DNA of 64,000 bases from contig NZ_JAMXKF010000002.1 in the NCBI RefSeq assembly GCF_024220585.1, forward strand, positions 257,392-321,391, read 5' to 3'. Under the pieces are notes generated by a model, which saw nothing but the letters and a program-made list of their open reading frames with translations, was not told where the DNA came from and did no database searches. This document shows positions 9,604-20,941 of this stretch, in pieces (within the stretch, counting starts at the first letter, position 1; the number at the start of each line of letters is the position of its first letter). Made by a program: the position numbers and the translations under genes. The stretch is from Dyadobacter diqingensis. Lineage in GTDB: Bacteria > Bacteroidota > Bacteroidia > Cytophagales > Spirosomataceae.

Positions 9604-10060
9604 TAAAATAATCAAATATATCTAAAAATACTCACATATTTAAAGGGCTGAAATTTGTGGTTTTCCACGAAACCGATATCAAATACGACAAGCATAAACC
9701 CGGGTAAGCGTCCGGGAAATCATTTTTACTGTTTTGTTTAACAATTTATTGAAAAGTCTTTCCTGTAATGATCAGCCTCTCATCATGGTCTTTTCGTCTG
9801 CAACCGCCGGTTTCATAAAAGTTGTCAGGCGGATACAACATCTTTTGAAAAAAGCCGGCAGCCGATATACAAGGCTCCGCAAATCCGGCACCATGAAAAA
9901 TACAGTTTGCGATTCAGGACAGAATAAATCATTAATCAGAAGTTTATAAAAATAATCAGTGCCGGAATAGTCTTTATTTTGAGGGAAAGCGTTTTTATTA
10001 TAGAATTTTTTCCATTAATTGTTAATAAATTCTATGCTAGTCACTATTAGTATAGTACAA

Positions 10061-10086
10061 TTGTTCCACTAAAAGATATACATTTG
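10061..10086 (+). promoter_or_regulatory. Candidate promoter for the 10105 gene
   Basis: TACATTTG (10079-10086) is an exact TAnnTTTG -7 match 18 bp before the ATG. A TTG at 10061-10063 lies 15 bp upstream, shorter than the usual 17-23, so the -33 assignment is weak. Confidence 0.4.
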
Positions 10087-10104
10087 TGATATAACCTTTA
10101 CTCT

Positions 10105-10755
10105 ATGAAAAGAAGAAACTTTTTGGCGGCCTCTGCCTTGACGGTGGGAGCCTTGATTCAAAGTAACGCCCCTTCTCTGGGCAGCCCGCTATCTACTCAC
10201 AAGCAACGACTTACAGATTACCTAAACAACATCGGAGCAATTCCACAACTTTTTTCATTTCTGAATGACCCCGAATTACTGAATGTTTACCAATCAAAGT
10301 CTAAAAGTCTGACAGATGTAGGTTACCGGCAGCACGATGCAAAGTTTTATTTTTGCGATAAAAACCAGACTGCTGCTTTTCCGCTCTCTTTAAAAAATAC
10401 GTCTGCGGGAATTATTGATATCAGTGCGCTATTTTTCAGAAAAAATGCAGCCGGGAAGTGGCAATATTGCAGCTCCTTGTCCAGCTTTCATTTCGACGCC
10501 ATTGCACGGGCGGTTTCAGAGTTTGAAATCAAACCGGATCAGAAGGTATTAACTGAATTATTTGTTCCTGTCATAACAAAATCAGAACATGCCGCCGACG
10601 GAATAATTACAACCGCCAAGGGAACCATGAAATTAAAAGTGCTTGTGCAGGAACAAAAAACAACGCTTGAATTCAGTTTAAAACAAAACAAAGAAATTCT
10701 TTTCGCCGAAAACTTCATTTCCCGCCACACGCTTTCCTGTGACAGCCTGGCCTAA
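10105..10755 (+). CDS. Exported protein of unknown function with Tat-like signal
   Basis: This 216-residue protein was not recognised. It begins MKRRNFLAASALTVGALIQS, with two arginines followed by NFLAAS. That resembles the twin-arginine consensus (RRxFL) and suggests export of a folded protein, perhaps via Tat, with cleavage near residues 25-30. The rest is soluble mixed alpha/beta sequence with hydrophobic core stretches (FYFCDKN; SAGIIDISALFFRK) and no cofactor motif I can name. It is monocistronic, with its own promoter-like -7 element upstream and a strong terminator at 10782-10820. No functional link to the neighbouring PUL or aldehyde dehydrogenase is evident. Confidence 0.7.
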   Translation: MKRRNFLAASALTVGALIQSNAPSLGSPLSTHKQRLTDYLNNIGAIPQLFSFLNDPELLNVYQSKSKSLTDVGYRQHDAKFYFCDKNQTAAFPLSLKNTSAGIIDISALFFRKNAAGKWQYCSSLSSFHFDAIARAVSEFEIKPDQKVLTELFVPVITKSEHAADGIITTAKGTMKLKVLVQEQKTTLEFSLKQNKEILFAENFISRHTLSCDSLA

Positions 10756-10781
10756 TGAACCTGAATAACCCATAAGAAGAT

Positions 10782-10820
10782 AAAACGAAAAATCCGTCAG
10801 ACTGACGGATTTTTCGTTTT
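10782..10820. terminator. Bidirectional intrinsic terminator
   Basis: A perfect 19-bp inverted repeat (10782-10800 / 10802-10820) has a one-base centre. The stem core is atccgtcag/ctgacggat, with A-rich and T-rich ends on both sides, so it can stop transcription in both directions. It separates the convergent genes at 10105 (+) and 10878 (-). Confidence 0.85.
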
Positions 10821-10877
10821 TCCACCCAAACTAATTCACAACAACAGCAGTTTTTTTATATCAAACAAATTTCCACC

Positions 10878-11243
10878 CTAGTACACTTCTGTTAAATCTG
10901 CCTCTTCCTCAGGTGTATACATGCGTGATCTGACAATAAACCGGACACCCATTGGAATTTCCAGCGAAAAGCTTGATCCCCTGCCCGGCGTCACATCAAT
11001 GGATAGCTGCGTATGCTTCCAGTACTCAAACTGATCTCGGCTCATGTAAAACGCACAACCTGCAATTTCCCCCAACAGCACATCGCTATCGCCGGTTTTA
11101 AACTCTCCTTTTTCAAAACACATCGGCTGAGAGCCGTCACAACAACCTCCGCTCTGATGAAACATAAGATCTCCGAAGCGTTCCTTCAACTGAGCCACTA
11201 CTTTTTCGGCTTCGGGCGTTATCAGCACACGGGGCGTTTTCAT
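10878..11243 (-). CDS. DUF779 protein, aldehyde dehydrogenase partner
   Basis: The 121-residue protein matches the DUF779 family: HQSGGCCDGSQPMC, then GCAFYMSRDQFEYWKHTQL and FSLEIPMGVRFIVRSR. The closely spaced cysteines (GGCC...MC) could bind metal, but no biochemical role is established. DUF779 genes are very often found next to acetaldehyde-type aldehyde dehydrogenases, as here, where it lies 96 bp downstream of one on the same strand. A role in maturation, metal supply or sensing for the dehydrogenase is an inference from that linkage. The length is normal and the protein is cytoplasmic. Confidence 0.88.
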   Translation of the reverse strand: MKTPRVLITPEAEKVVAQLKERFGDLMFHQSGGCCDGSQPMCFEKGEFKTGDSDVLLGEIAGCAFYMSRDQFEYWKHTQLSIDVTPGRGSSFSLEIPMGVRFIVRSRMYTPEEEADLTEVY

Positions 11244-11339
11244 GGTATAACCGGATTAAAATGGATACAGAATAAAATTCAGACAAAACACCGGCGGTAC
11301 ATAGCGCCGGCGAATGTCTGACAAAAAACAACACCAGCA

Positions 11340-12881
11340 TTAAAAGAAACCAAGCTTATTGCGATCGTAAGAGATCAGCATATTTTTAGTCTGACGATAA
11401 TAACCCAGCATCATCTTATGGTTTTCACGACCGAAACCGGATTTTTTGTATCCGCCAAAAGGTGCGTGCGCAGGATAAGCGTGATAATTGTTCACCCATA
11501 CCCTACCCGCCTGAATGGCCCGGGGCACCTGGTAAATCTCATGCGCATCACGCGTCCATACGCCTGCGCCCAAACCATACAAAGTATCATTGGCGATCTC
11601 AATCGCTTCCTCAACCGTTTTGAAAGTAGTGACGCATGCCACGGGACCAAAAATCTCTTCCTGGAAAATCCGCATCTTGTTATTCCCCTTGAAGAGCGTC
11701 GGCTTGATGTAATAACCGCCGGAGATACCGTTTTCAAACGTATTGGCTTCTCCCCCGCACAAGACCTCAGCGCCTTCTTCCTTACCAATTTTCAGATACG
11801 AAAGGATCTTTTCGTACTGATCGTTCGACGCCTGCGCGCCCATCATCGTCGTTCCATCCAGCGGATGCCCTAATTTAATAGCCTTGGTACGCTCGATAAC
11901 ACGGCTCATAAATTTGTCGTAAATGCTTTCCTGCACGAGAATCCGCGACGGACAGGTACATACTTCGCCCTGGTTCAGCGCAAACATAACCGCACCTTCC
12001 ACGGCCTTGTCAAAAAACGCGTCGTCTTCATCAGCAACCGAAGCAAAGAAAATATTTGGCGACTTACCTCCAAGCTCCATCGTTACCGGAACAAGGTTTT
12101 CGGAAGCATACTGCATGATCAGACGTCCTGTTGTGGTTTCGCCAGTAAAGGCCACTTTGGCTACGCGCGGAGACGTTGCCAGCGGCTTTCCTGCTTCCGG
12201 GCCAAATCCTGTTACAATATTAAGAACACCGGCGGGCAGCAAATCCCCGATCAACTCCATCAGACACATGATCGAAGTCGGCGTCTGCTCCGCCGGTTTT
12301 ACGACCACACAGCAGCCGGAAGCCAGTGCCGGAGCGATTTTCCAGGTTGCCATCAATAATGGAAAATTCCACGGAATAATCTGGGCTACTACGCCAAGCG
12401 GCTCATGCAAATTAATGGAAACCGTATTTTCATCATGTTCCGAAATACCGCCTTCCTCGGCACGTATCACCCCGGCAAAATAGCGGAAGTGATCAACGCA
12501 TAAGGGCAGGTCGGCCGCTCTTGTCTCACGGATTGCCTTACCATTGTCGATGGCTTCCACCACGGCGAGATATTCCAGATTGTCTTCAATAACCTGGGCA
12601 ATTTTTAACATAATATTGCTTCTGTACGTCGCAGCTGATTTGCCCCAGGTTTTAAATGCCTCATGAGCTGCGTCCAGAGCCAGCTCAATATCTTCCTTGC
12701 CGGACCGTGCCGCCTTTGTAAAAACCTTACCATCGATCGGTGAAAGATTATCAAAATATTCACCCTTTACCGGTGGGACAAATTTTCCGCCGATATAATT
12801 TTCGTATTGTGCCTTAAAAGAAGGTCGTTGGGCAAGGGTGGAACTAACATCTGATTTGTTTTCTACTTCCAGCGTATCCAT
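11340..12881 (-). CDS. NAD(P)-dependent aldehyde dehydrogenase (AldB/ExaC type)
   Basis: The 513-residue protein oxidises an aldehyde, probably acetaldehyde or another short aldehyde, to the acid. The catalytic nucleophile is Cys308 in [11 protein letters not shown] and the general base is Glu269 in MELGGKSP. The Rossmann-binding motif FTGETTTG and the substrate-pocket motif [10 protein letters not shown] are intact. GEVCTC is characteristic of the AldB/ExaC clade rather than betaine-aldehyde or ALDH2 clades. The C-terminus ([15 protein letters not shown]) is standard. A DUF779 gene follows and an AraC-type regulator is divergent, a common arrangement for aldehyde- or alcohol-induced dehydrogenases. 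Cytoplasmic and full length. Confidence 0.93.
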   Translation of the reverse strand: MDTLEVENKSDVSSTLAQRPSFKAQYENYIGGKFVPPVKGEYFDNLSPIDGKVFTKAARSGKEDIELALDAAHEAFKTWGKSAATYRSNIMLKIAQVIEDNLEYLAVVEAIDNGKAIRETRAADLPLCVDHFRYFAGVIRAEEGGISEHDENTVSINLHEPLGVVAQIIPWNFPLLMATWKIAPALASGCCVVVKPAEQTPTSIMCLMELIGDLLPAGVLNIVTGFGPEAGKPLATSPRVAKVAFTGETTTGRLIMQYASENLVPVTMELGGKSPNIFFASVADEDDAFFDKAVEGAVMFALNQGEVCTCPSRILVQESIYDKFMSRVIERTKAIKLGHPLDGTTMMGAQASNDQYEKILSYLKIGKEEGAEVLCGGEANTFENGISGGYYIKPTLFKGNNKMRIFQEEIFGPVACVTTFKTVEEAIEIANDTLYGLGAGVWTRDAHEIYQVPRAIQAGRVWVNNYHAYPAHAPFGGYKKSGFGRENHKMMLGYYRQTKNMLISYDRNKLGFF

Positions 12882-12904
12882 AGATATATCAATTTTAATT
12901 CGTG

Positions 12905-13023
12905 AATGACTGTCACAAACTTACTCGTCAATCAGGCTTTTGACTGGAACTATTGTTTCAAATAATAGGATAATAATCTCAAAAAAAATAAAATTATTGC
13001 TATATTTATTCAGTCATTGTCAC
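12905..13023. promoter_or_regulatory. Divergent aldehyde dehydrogenase/AraC promoter region with spaced inverted sites
   Basis: On the minus strand, TAAGTTTG (12916-12923) is an exact -7 element for the dehydrogenase gene. Next to it, aatgactg (12905-12912) is repeated inverted as cagtcatt (13011-13018), and TGTCAC occurs at 12911 and, in the same strand orientation, at 13019-13023 (gtcac). These are candidate half-sites for the AraC-type regulator. Confidence 0.35.
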
Positions 13024-13091
13024 GTTATCTTTCAGGTGTAAAATCGAAGACGACACCTTGATTTTCTCTACATCTTTATCGCCCAAGTAAA

Positions 13092-14039
13092 ATGCCAGCA
13101 GGATATAAACTCAATCAGATCGCTATTTCCAGTCAGAAATCCATGAAAACACTGGTGGAAAACCGCCGTGCTTTTACGCTTCAAAATTGCGAACTGAATG
13201 TTTTTGAAACCCAGCAGGCTTCTGCTTTGGTGCCGCTTACCTTTTCCGATTTTGTGGTAACCAGTATGCTGCGGGGCAAAAAGATCATGCACCTGTTTGA
13301 CCAGCCCGGATTTGACTATTTGCCGGGCGAGACTGTGCTTGTGCCCGCTCACGTGACCATGAAAATAGATTTTCCGGAAGCTACTGAACTTAACCCGACG
13401 CAATGTATCGCCCTCGCGCTTGACCAGACAAAAATTCAGCAGATCGTCGACCGGCTCAACGAACAATATCCACGCGAAGGCCAGGATCAGTACTGGCAGT
13501 TGCAGCATAACCAGTATCATTTTCTCAATAACCTTGACCTGGCTCAGAGCATCAATAAGCTAATCCATATCTGTTCCGGAAATTCACTTGGAAAAGATAT
13601 CCTAGCCGACCTGACGCTTCAAGAGCTGGTTGTCCATATTGTGCAAACGCAAAATCTGCAATCGGTTCAGCAGGACCTGTATCACCAGCAAGACAACCCG
13701 CTTGCGTATGTGATCCATTACATCAGGGCAAATATTGGTGAAAAAATTCTGGTGGAGGATCTCAGTGAAAGGGCCTGCATGAGCCGGGCATCTTTTTACA
13801 GGGCCTTTAAGAGGGAGTTCAGTATCAGCCCTCTGGAATTTGTTTTGAAAGAAAAAATTAAAAAAGCGAAGTCCCTGCTTTCCGATTCGAGGACTACTAT
13901 TTCTGATGTTTGTTATCAGCTCGGTTTTTCAGACCTGAATTATTTCGGCCGGCAGTTTAAAAAATCCGAAGGAATTTCGCCGTCACAATATCGCTATGTC
14001 AGCGGAGGGCTGGATGAACCTTCGGGGCATAAAGAGTAA
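13092..14039 (+). CDS. AraC-family transcriptional regulator, probable regulator of the aldehyde dehydrogenase
   Basis: The 315-residue protein has an N-terminal ligand-sensing domain (residues 1-~200, AraC_N-like; SALVPLTFSDFVVTSML and FDYLPGETVLVPAHVTMKI). A C-terminal double helix-turn-helix of the HTH_18/AraC type covers ~215-305. The first helix pair includes VEDLSERACMSRASFYRAFK and the second includes TISDVCYQLGFSDLNYFGRQFK, ending in SPSQYR. It is divergent from the aldehyde dehydrogenase gene across a 210-bp region with inverted candidate sites. Relatives in this arrangement activate dehydrogenase genes in response to aldehydes or alcohols; that is inferred here. Confidence 0.9.
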   Translation: MPAGYKLNQIAISSQKSMKTLVENRRAFTLQNCELNVFETQQASALVPLTFSDFVVTSMLRGKKIMHLFDQPGFDYLPGETVLVPAHVTMKIDFPEATELNPTQCIALALDQTKIQQIVDRLNEQYPREGQDQYWQLQHNQYHFLNNLDLAQSINKLIHICSGNSLGKDILADLTLQELVVHIVQTQNLQSVQQDLYHQQDNPLAYVIHYIRANIGEKILVEDLSERACMSRASFYRAFKREFSISPLEFVLKEKIKKAKSLLSDSRTTISDVCYQLGFSDLNYFGRQFKKSEGISPSQYRYVSGGLDEPSGHKE

Positions 14040-14061
14040 ATTCACCTCACCTGATGATCTT

Positions 14062-14589
14062 ATGAAAACACGCTACAACTTTCAAAGATATGGTCTGCGC
14101 TTTTTCAATGGCCTCATTTTTTTCTCTCTTTTCATGGCCCTTTCCTTTACGACCGTCAAGGAAAGCTGTCAGGGAAAACTTTTTTACAAAGCCGGGAAAA
14201 AGACGTTTGATATTGAACTAAAATATGCGCACTTCATTACCGGGCCGGATACATTTGATCCCAAAAAGAAAATCCGAAGGCTGATATTTACAGCAAATCC
14301 GCTTGACGAAAAGATAAAATCCTGCAAAGTGCTCAATTGTGTAGATCAGTACATCGAGGGTATTCAGCTGGATCTGGACGCGGCGCCAAGGTTGCTTTAC
14401 TGGGTAAGTGTCAACGGACAGTTGGTTCAGTATTCGGGCACATCGGTTAATGAGACACTTTCACTTTCCACGGATTCCCAGGAACAACTTGCAGGCACAC
14501 TGAAATTTGATCATTCAGCGGCCGGAGGCCCTGTTGTGGATGTCACTTTTAATGCGGACCTGATGAAAAACTTTGATGAGGCGAGGTAG
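14062..14589 (+). CDS. Exported hypothetical protein
   Basis: The protein is 175 residues from the ATG at 14062. An in-frame ATG at 13996 lies inside the upstream AraC gene and would add a peptide before the signal sequence, so I prefer 14062. A hydrophobic segment (FFNGLIFFSLFMALSF) near the N-terminus is a signal peptide or membrane anchor. The mature part contains two spaced cysteines (KSCKVLNCVDQY) and mostly beta-type sequence (YWVSVNGQLVQYSG; AGTLKFDHSAAGGPVVDVTF). I do not recognise a family. It starts 22 bp after the AraC gene and may be co-transcribed with it; no functional link is apparent. Confidence 0.7.
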   Translation: MKTRYNFQRYGLRFFNGLIFFSLFMALSFTTVKESCQGKLFYKAGKKTFDIELKYAHFITGPDTFDPKKKIRRLIFTANPLDEKIKSCKVLNCVDQYIEGIQLDLDAAPRLLYWVSVNGQLVQYSGTSVNETLSLSTDSQEQLAGTLKFDHSAAGGPVVDVTFNADLMKNFDEAR

Positions 14590-14787
14590 GAAACATTTAT
14601 GGTTAATATGGGATAATCTAAAAAAATAAGGGACAGCTATAACGAATTGCCCCTCATCTACAAAGAACTTCTAAAAACAAGGTTAGTCCTTTTAGAGACT
14701 TCTTTACTAAAAAATAAATACCGTAAGATGCTTTTCTCGAAGCATTTTACAACATATATTCTGCTTTAAAACTTAAATATAAAGCAG

Positions 14788-14904
14788 ATGCAGACAAGTA
14801 AACAGTTAAACGAAATCAACAACATAATAGCAAGCAGTAAAGGAAAAGCTATCTATCCGGACTTTTATAGTTGGTACTCTACTATTCATCCAAAAAAGAG
14901 ATAA
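14788..14904 (+). CDS. Possible small protein, 38 residues
   Basis: An ATG-to-TAA frame encodes a polar, basic-ended peptide: MQTSKQLNEINNII, then ASSKGKAIYPDFYSWYS, ending HPKKR. It has no transmembrane segment. It lies directly after three hairpins and 9 bp before a strong terminator, as expected for a real short transcript. There is no family assignment, and chance occurrence cannot be excluded. Confidence 0.3.
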   Translation: MQTSKQLNEINNIIASSKGKAIYPDFYSWYSTIHPKKR

Positions 14905-14912
14905 ACTGGTCT

Positions 14913-14958
14913 AATAGCAGAGGGGGTTCAAAAATGATTTTGAAACCCCTCTGCTATT
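14913..14958. terminator. Intrinsic terminator, probably bidirectional
   Basis: The 21-base arms 14913-14933 and 14938-14958 pair with one mismatch around loop atga. The stem core is agcagaggg/cctctgct. It ends the carboxylesterase transcript (minus strand) 25 bp after its stop, and the small plus-strand unit. Confidence 0.8.
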
Positions 14959-14983
14959 TTGGTCCAAACAAACCTCAGTGCTT

Positions 14984-16612
14984 CTACTTTATCGAATCCA
15001 GCAGCAAATACCGTCCCCGGTTTTTCTCCGTTTCCAGACGGCTGTTAACATCGATCACCATAAACTGCACACCGTCACCCTGATTTGCGGCTGCCCATTT
15101 GGGTAAACCCGCACCATTTGGATTACCTGTTTTGATAAAATTTGCAAAGAAGTTCTGCATGGTTTCCGAGACTTTATGGTCCTCAGGAGTCCACGCATAA
15201 ACTTTATTTTTTGACAAATTCCCCATAGCATATTCAATTTCCGCAGAATGCACGGCACCACGCGGCGGCGCTACTTTAACGGCATTTGGATCGGCTGTTT
15301 TGGTCACACCTCCCGCAAGACCTGGGGCTGCGTTGCCCATTTCCGCCGTCATGGCCGGACGCGGGCGGGCGTAATAATAACGGTAAACCGGCTTTCCTCC
15401 ACCGGTTTTCGCCTGCATTTCTGCCCATTTCCAAGTACCGAACCCGATGAACCGGTCGCCCGCGAGATCCGTTGCAACCTGTTCCACATCGGCATCAGAA
15501 GATGCTGCGTATTCTTTCAAAACCTTATCTGAGCGTTCCCCGTAAAGTTTTTTCACCGCTTTGGTATAATTTTCCAGTGTTGGAGCATCCTGTCCCAACA
15601 CAAAACGATAGTTCATTTCTTCCGAATTCCAGCCCACCAGCAAAGGCACATGTGCCTGTTCACCGGCGGTATAGGTCTCAACAGGATTTTTAGGGAAGAA
15701 ATACCCATCCATAGTTGATAAAAATCTTCCTACACCCGATTTGGCCGTTGCTTCAAGCAGTTTCTCGGCCGGTATTGCACGCAGGTCTGCCAGCGATTTT
15801 GCACCAACCTGTTCTGCAAACTTCGAACCAGCCCCCTCTGCTTCCGACATCGGAACAGGCGGCAATGTGCCCAATACCGAACCACTTTCTCCGATAGCAC
15901 CCGCAAATAATCCTTTGGCAAGGGGTGATGCCATTTGAGCACTCACCGAAAGTGAGCCTGCCGATTCGCCGGCAATCGTGACCCGATTAGGATCTCCGCC
16001 AAATGCAGCAATATTCTGCTTTACCCAACGAAGTGCAGCCGTCTGATCCAGATAACCATAGTTGCCCGAACCATGCCCCGATTCTTTTGACAATTCAGAC
16101 GACGCAAAAAATCCAAATACCCCCAGACGGTAGTTCACAGTCAAGGCTACAATACCCTTGGTTGCCATACTTTCTCCATCATAACGTCCCTCTGAACCAT
16201 CACCGGCCACAAAACCGCCTCCATAAAAATACACCAGTACCGGTAGCTTTTCTTTGGCCGATTTGGCGGGCGTCCAGACATTAAGGTAAAGACAATCTTC
16301 ACTCATGCCATCCGACCGAAAGCCCATATCACCAAAAACATTGTTTTGCATGGCACGCGGCCCAAACTTGTCGGTCTTACGCACGCCCTCCCAGTTTTTG
16401 ACAGGCTGTGGTTCCTTCCACCTCAGCTCCCCTACCGGCGGCTGCGCAAAGGGAATTCCTTTAAACGCATGGATGCCGCTGGGCTCGATTACACCTTCAA
16501 CAACGCCATTAGCCGTTTTGATCTGTGGAGCTGCCGCAGTTTTCTTTGTCTGTGCCGTAGCCAGATGTGCCAACTGGGCCGCCAGTAAGATTGTGATAAA
16601 CAATGTTTTCAT
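14984..16612 (-). CDS. Secreted type-B carboxylesterase
   Basis: The 542-residue alpha/beta-hydrolase has a clear signal peptide (MKTLFITILLAAQLAHLATA). The oxyanion motif is YFYGGGFVAGDG (~130-137). The nucleophile elbow is GESAGS (Ser217). The acidic residue is probably in GWNSEEMNYRF and the catalytic His in GAVHSAEIEYAMG. SEDCLYLNVWTP is the type-B carboxylesterase signature 2. It should hydrolyse an ester in the periplasm or outside the cell, perhaps acyl or aryl groups on plant glycans (inference). It is divergent from a Nudix-fold regulator with a 14-bp palindrome between them, and has its own terminator. Confidence 0.93.
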   Translation of the reverse strand: MKTLFITILLAAQLAHLATAQTKKTAAAPQIKTANGVVEGVIEPSGIHAFKGIPFAQPPVGELRWKEPQPVKNWEGVRKTDKFGPRAMQNNVFGDMGFRSDGMSEDCLYLNVWTPAKSAKEKLPVLVYFYGGGFVAGDGSEGRYDGESMATKGIVALTVNYRLGVFGFFASSELSKESGHGSGNYGYLDQTAALRWVKQNIAAFGGDPNRVTIAGESAGSLSVSAQMASPLAKGLFAGAIGESGSVLGTLPPVPMSEAEGAGSKFAEQVGAKSLADLRAIPAEKLLEATAKSGVGRFLSTMDGYFFPKNPVETYTAGEQAHVPLLVGWNSEEMNYRFVLGQDAPTLENYTKAVKKLYGERSDKVLKEYAASSDADVEQVATDLAGDRFIGFGTWKWAEMQAKTGGGKPVYRYYYARPRPAMTAEMGNAAPGLAGGVTKTADPNAVKVAPPRGAVHSAEIEYAMGNLSKNKVYAWTPEDHKVSETMQNFFANFIKTGNPNGAGLPKWAAANQGDGVQFMVIDVNSRLETEKNRGRYLLLDSIK

Positions 16613-16684
16613 CGTTTTTTGTTTTAAATAAAAAATGGGTACACCGTAAATTTATTCGATCAGCGCAGACACATATCATCAAAT

Positions 16685-16723
16685 TTTTTTATTATTGTCT
16701 CACTTTGGAACAATAATAAAAAA
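16685..16723. promoter_or_regulatory. Candidate operator: perfect 14-bp inverted repeat
   Basis: Arms 16685-16698 and 16710-16723 are perfect inverted repeats (core TTATTGT/ACAATAA) separated by 11 bases. The element sits in the 162-bp divergent region between the carboxylesterase and the Nudix-type regulator. A symmetric site of this size suits a dimeric winged-helix regulator. Confidence 0.55.
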
Positions 16724-16774
16724 TTAAATCGACATTCTTCTTTTTTTCTAACTTGCACACAAAATTTTAATACT

Positions 16775-17515
16775 ATGTCTGAACAAATAACGCCATTGGA
16801 GCAAAATCCCGAGGGTATTGATTTTCTGCCGGGACTGGCCATGGACTTTGTTATTTTTGGTTATCATCAGTATCAGCTAAAAATACTTTTGCTTGAATAC
16901 CGCAACACGGACCTCTTTGCGCTGCCGGGTGGTTTTGTCAAAACACATGAAAATTTAAATGATGCTGCCCGTCGGGTTTTAGCGGAACGCACGAGCCTTA
17001 CCAATATTTATCTCGAACAATTTTACACCTTTGGCGACCTTGACCGTTACGATCAGGCCCCGATGCGAACGATCATGCAGGCGAAAGGGTTGGTTCCCAC
17101 GGACGAACACTGGCTACTTCGCCGGTTTATTTCGGTCGGTTATTACGCGCTGATCGATTTTACAAAAGCTGTCCCGACTCCCGATCCGCTGTCAGATACC
17201 TGTACCTGGTATGATCTGGACAATTTGCCCGGCCTGATGCTCGACCACACAAACATTGTTCAAAAAGCCCTGCAAACCTTACGCGCCGACCTGGATCGGA
17301 AACTGATCGGTTATGATAGCTGGGCCGCTCCGTTACTGGCTAAAACCTTTACCATGGCTGATTTGCAAAAACTTTATGAGACTATTCTGGGACAAAAACT
17401 TCGTCGTTCCAGCTTCCAGCGCAAAATGCTCAGTCTTGATATTCTGGACCGGCTCGAAAAACAATACAGCGGCGGGGCCCACAAAGCGCCTTATTTGTAT
17501 CAGTTTAAACAGTAA
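16775..17515 (+). CDS. Nudix-fold transcriptional regulator (NrtR/AraR-like)
   Basis: The 246-residue protein has an N-terminal Nudix domain (residues ~20-155) and a C-terminal winged helix (~165-240; FTMADLQKLYETILGQKLRRSSFQRKML). The Nudix box is degenerate. After GGFVKTHE, the expected REUxEE is replaced by RVLAER, so the metal-binding glutamates are largely missing and hydrolase activity is unlikely. This fits the NrtR group and the Bacteroides sugar-responsive AraR-type regulators, in which the Nudix domain acts as a ligand sensor. It is divergent from a carboxylesterase with a palindrome between them, so it probably controls that gene and itself. The ligand is unknown. Confidence 0.85.
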   Translation: MSEQITPLEQNPEGIDFLPGLAMDFVIFGYHQYQLKILLLEYRNTDLFALPGGFVKTHENLNDAARRVLAERTSLTNIYLEQFYTFGDLDRYDQAPMRTIMQAKGLVPTDEHWLLRRFISVGYYALIDFTKAVPTPDPLSDTCTWYDLDNLPGLMLDHTNIVQKALQTLRADLDRKLIGYDSWAAPLLAKTFTMADLQKLYETILGQKLRRSSFQRKMLSLDILDRLEKQYSGGAHKAPYLYQFKQ

Positions 17516-17650
17516 ACCTCGCAATAGTTAAGCCAGTTTTTTCTCTTTATTCCGGTTTCCGGTATTTCACCGGCAGACTGGCTATGTCCTCATTCAACCT
17601 CCCCCCTTTCCCGTCAGCATGAACGGTGTGCTTAAAAGTCTGCAAAATAA

Positions 17651-17682
17651 TTTGATGCAATTCTTTAATTAGTTTATCTTTG
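17651..17682 (+). promoter_or_regulatory. Promoter of the marR-rph operon
   Basis: TTTG (17651-17654) and TATCTTTG (17675-17682) are separated by 20 bp, a textbook Bacteroidota -33/-7 arrangement. The predicted start is ~17689, about 23 nt before the marR ATG. Confidence 0.6.
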
Positions 17683-17709
17683 TCACTAAGATATTTATCA
17701 GCTAAGATA
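17675..17709 (+). promoter_or_regulatory. Candidate MarR operator overlapping the promoter
   Basis: Inverted repeat tatctt (17675-17680) / aagata (17688-17693) covers the -7 element and start site. CTAAGATA occurs twice in direct orientation (17686-17693 and 17702-17709). Binding here would block RNA polymerase, consistent with autorepression. Confidence 0.45.
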
Positions 17710-17711
17710 AA

Positions 17712-20875
<3,164 letters not shown>

Positions 20876-20941
20876 AGCTGTCGGCAGTCATCGATCGGCT
20901 GGTTAACGGCTTGTCAATTATTCCGATCCGATCAACTTTTG

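Larger units (their letters stand above)
9555..10104. other. 550-bp intergenic region between divergent genes
   Basis: The region holds the sigma-gene promoter at its left end and a candidate promoter for the 10105 gene at its right end. A 71-codon frame at 9734-9949 has no recognisable domain, signal peptide or promoter, and I do not call it. Nothing else was recognised. Confidence 0.5.
14662..14958 (+). ncRNA. Candidate structured RNA ending in an intrinsic terminator
   Basis: The first hairpin is aaagaacttctaaaa/ttttagagacttcttt with one bulge. The second, gtaagatgctt/aagcattttac, has one mismatch. The third, tctgcttta/taaagcaga, is perfect, and its last bases run into the ATG of the small ORF. 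The terminator at 14913-14958 closes the unit. No promoter matching TAnnTTTG was found at the expected place, and no known RNA family was recognised. Confidence 0.25.
14590..14983. other. 394-bp intergenic region with serial hairpins
   Basis: The region contains three successive inverted repeats (14662-14676/14690-14705; 14723-14733/14740-14750; 14760-14768/14780-14788), a possible 38-residue ORF (14788-14904) and a strong terminator (14913-14958). The compact series suggests a structured transcript; see the ncRNA and CDS entries. Confidence 0.5.

Noticed and set aside
9734..9949. 71-codon plus-strand frame in the gap before the 10105 gene.
   Set aside because: No promoter, signal peptide or recognisable domain; composition does not look coding.
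13996..14061. Earlier ATG for the exported hypothetical protein.
   Set aside because: It lies inside the AraC gene and would place a charged peptide before the signal sequence; the ATG at 14062 fits better.
14681..14705. The string AAGGTTAGTCC among hairpins resembles the nexus of Cas9 tracrRNAs.
   Set aside because: There are no cas genes, no CRISPR repeats and no anti-repeat pairing partner in the window. A short match like this is expected by chance.
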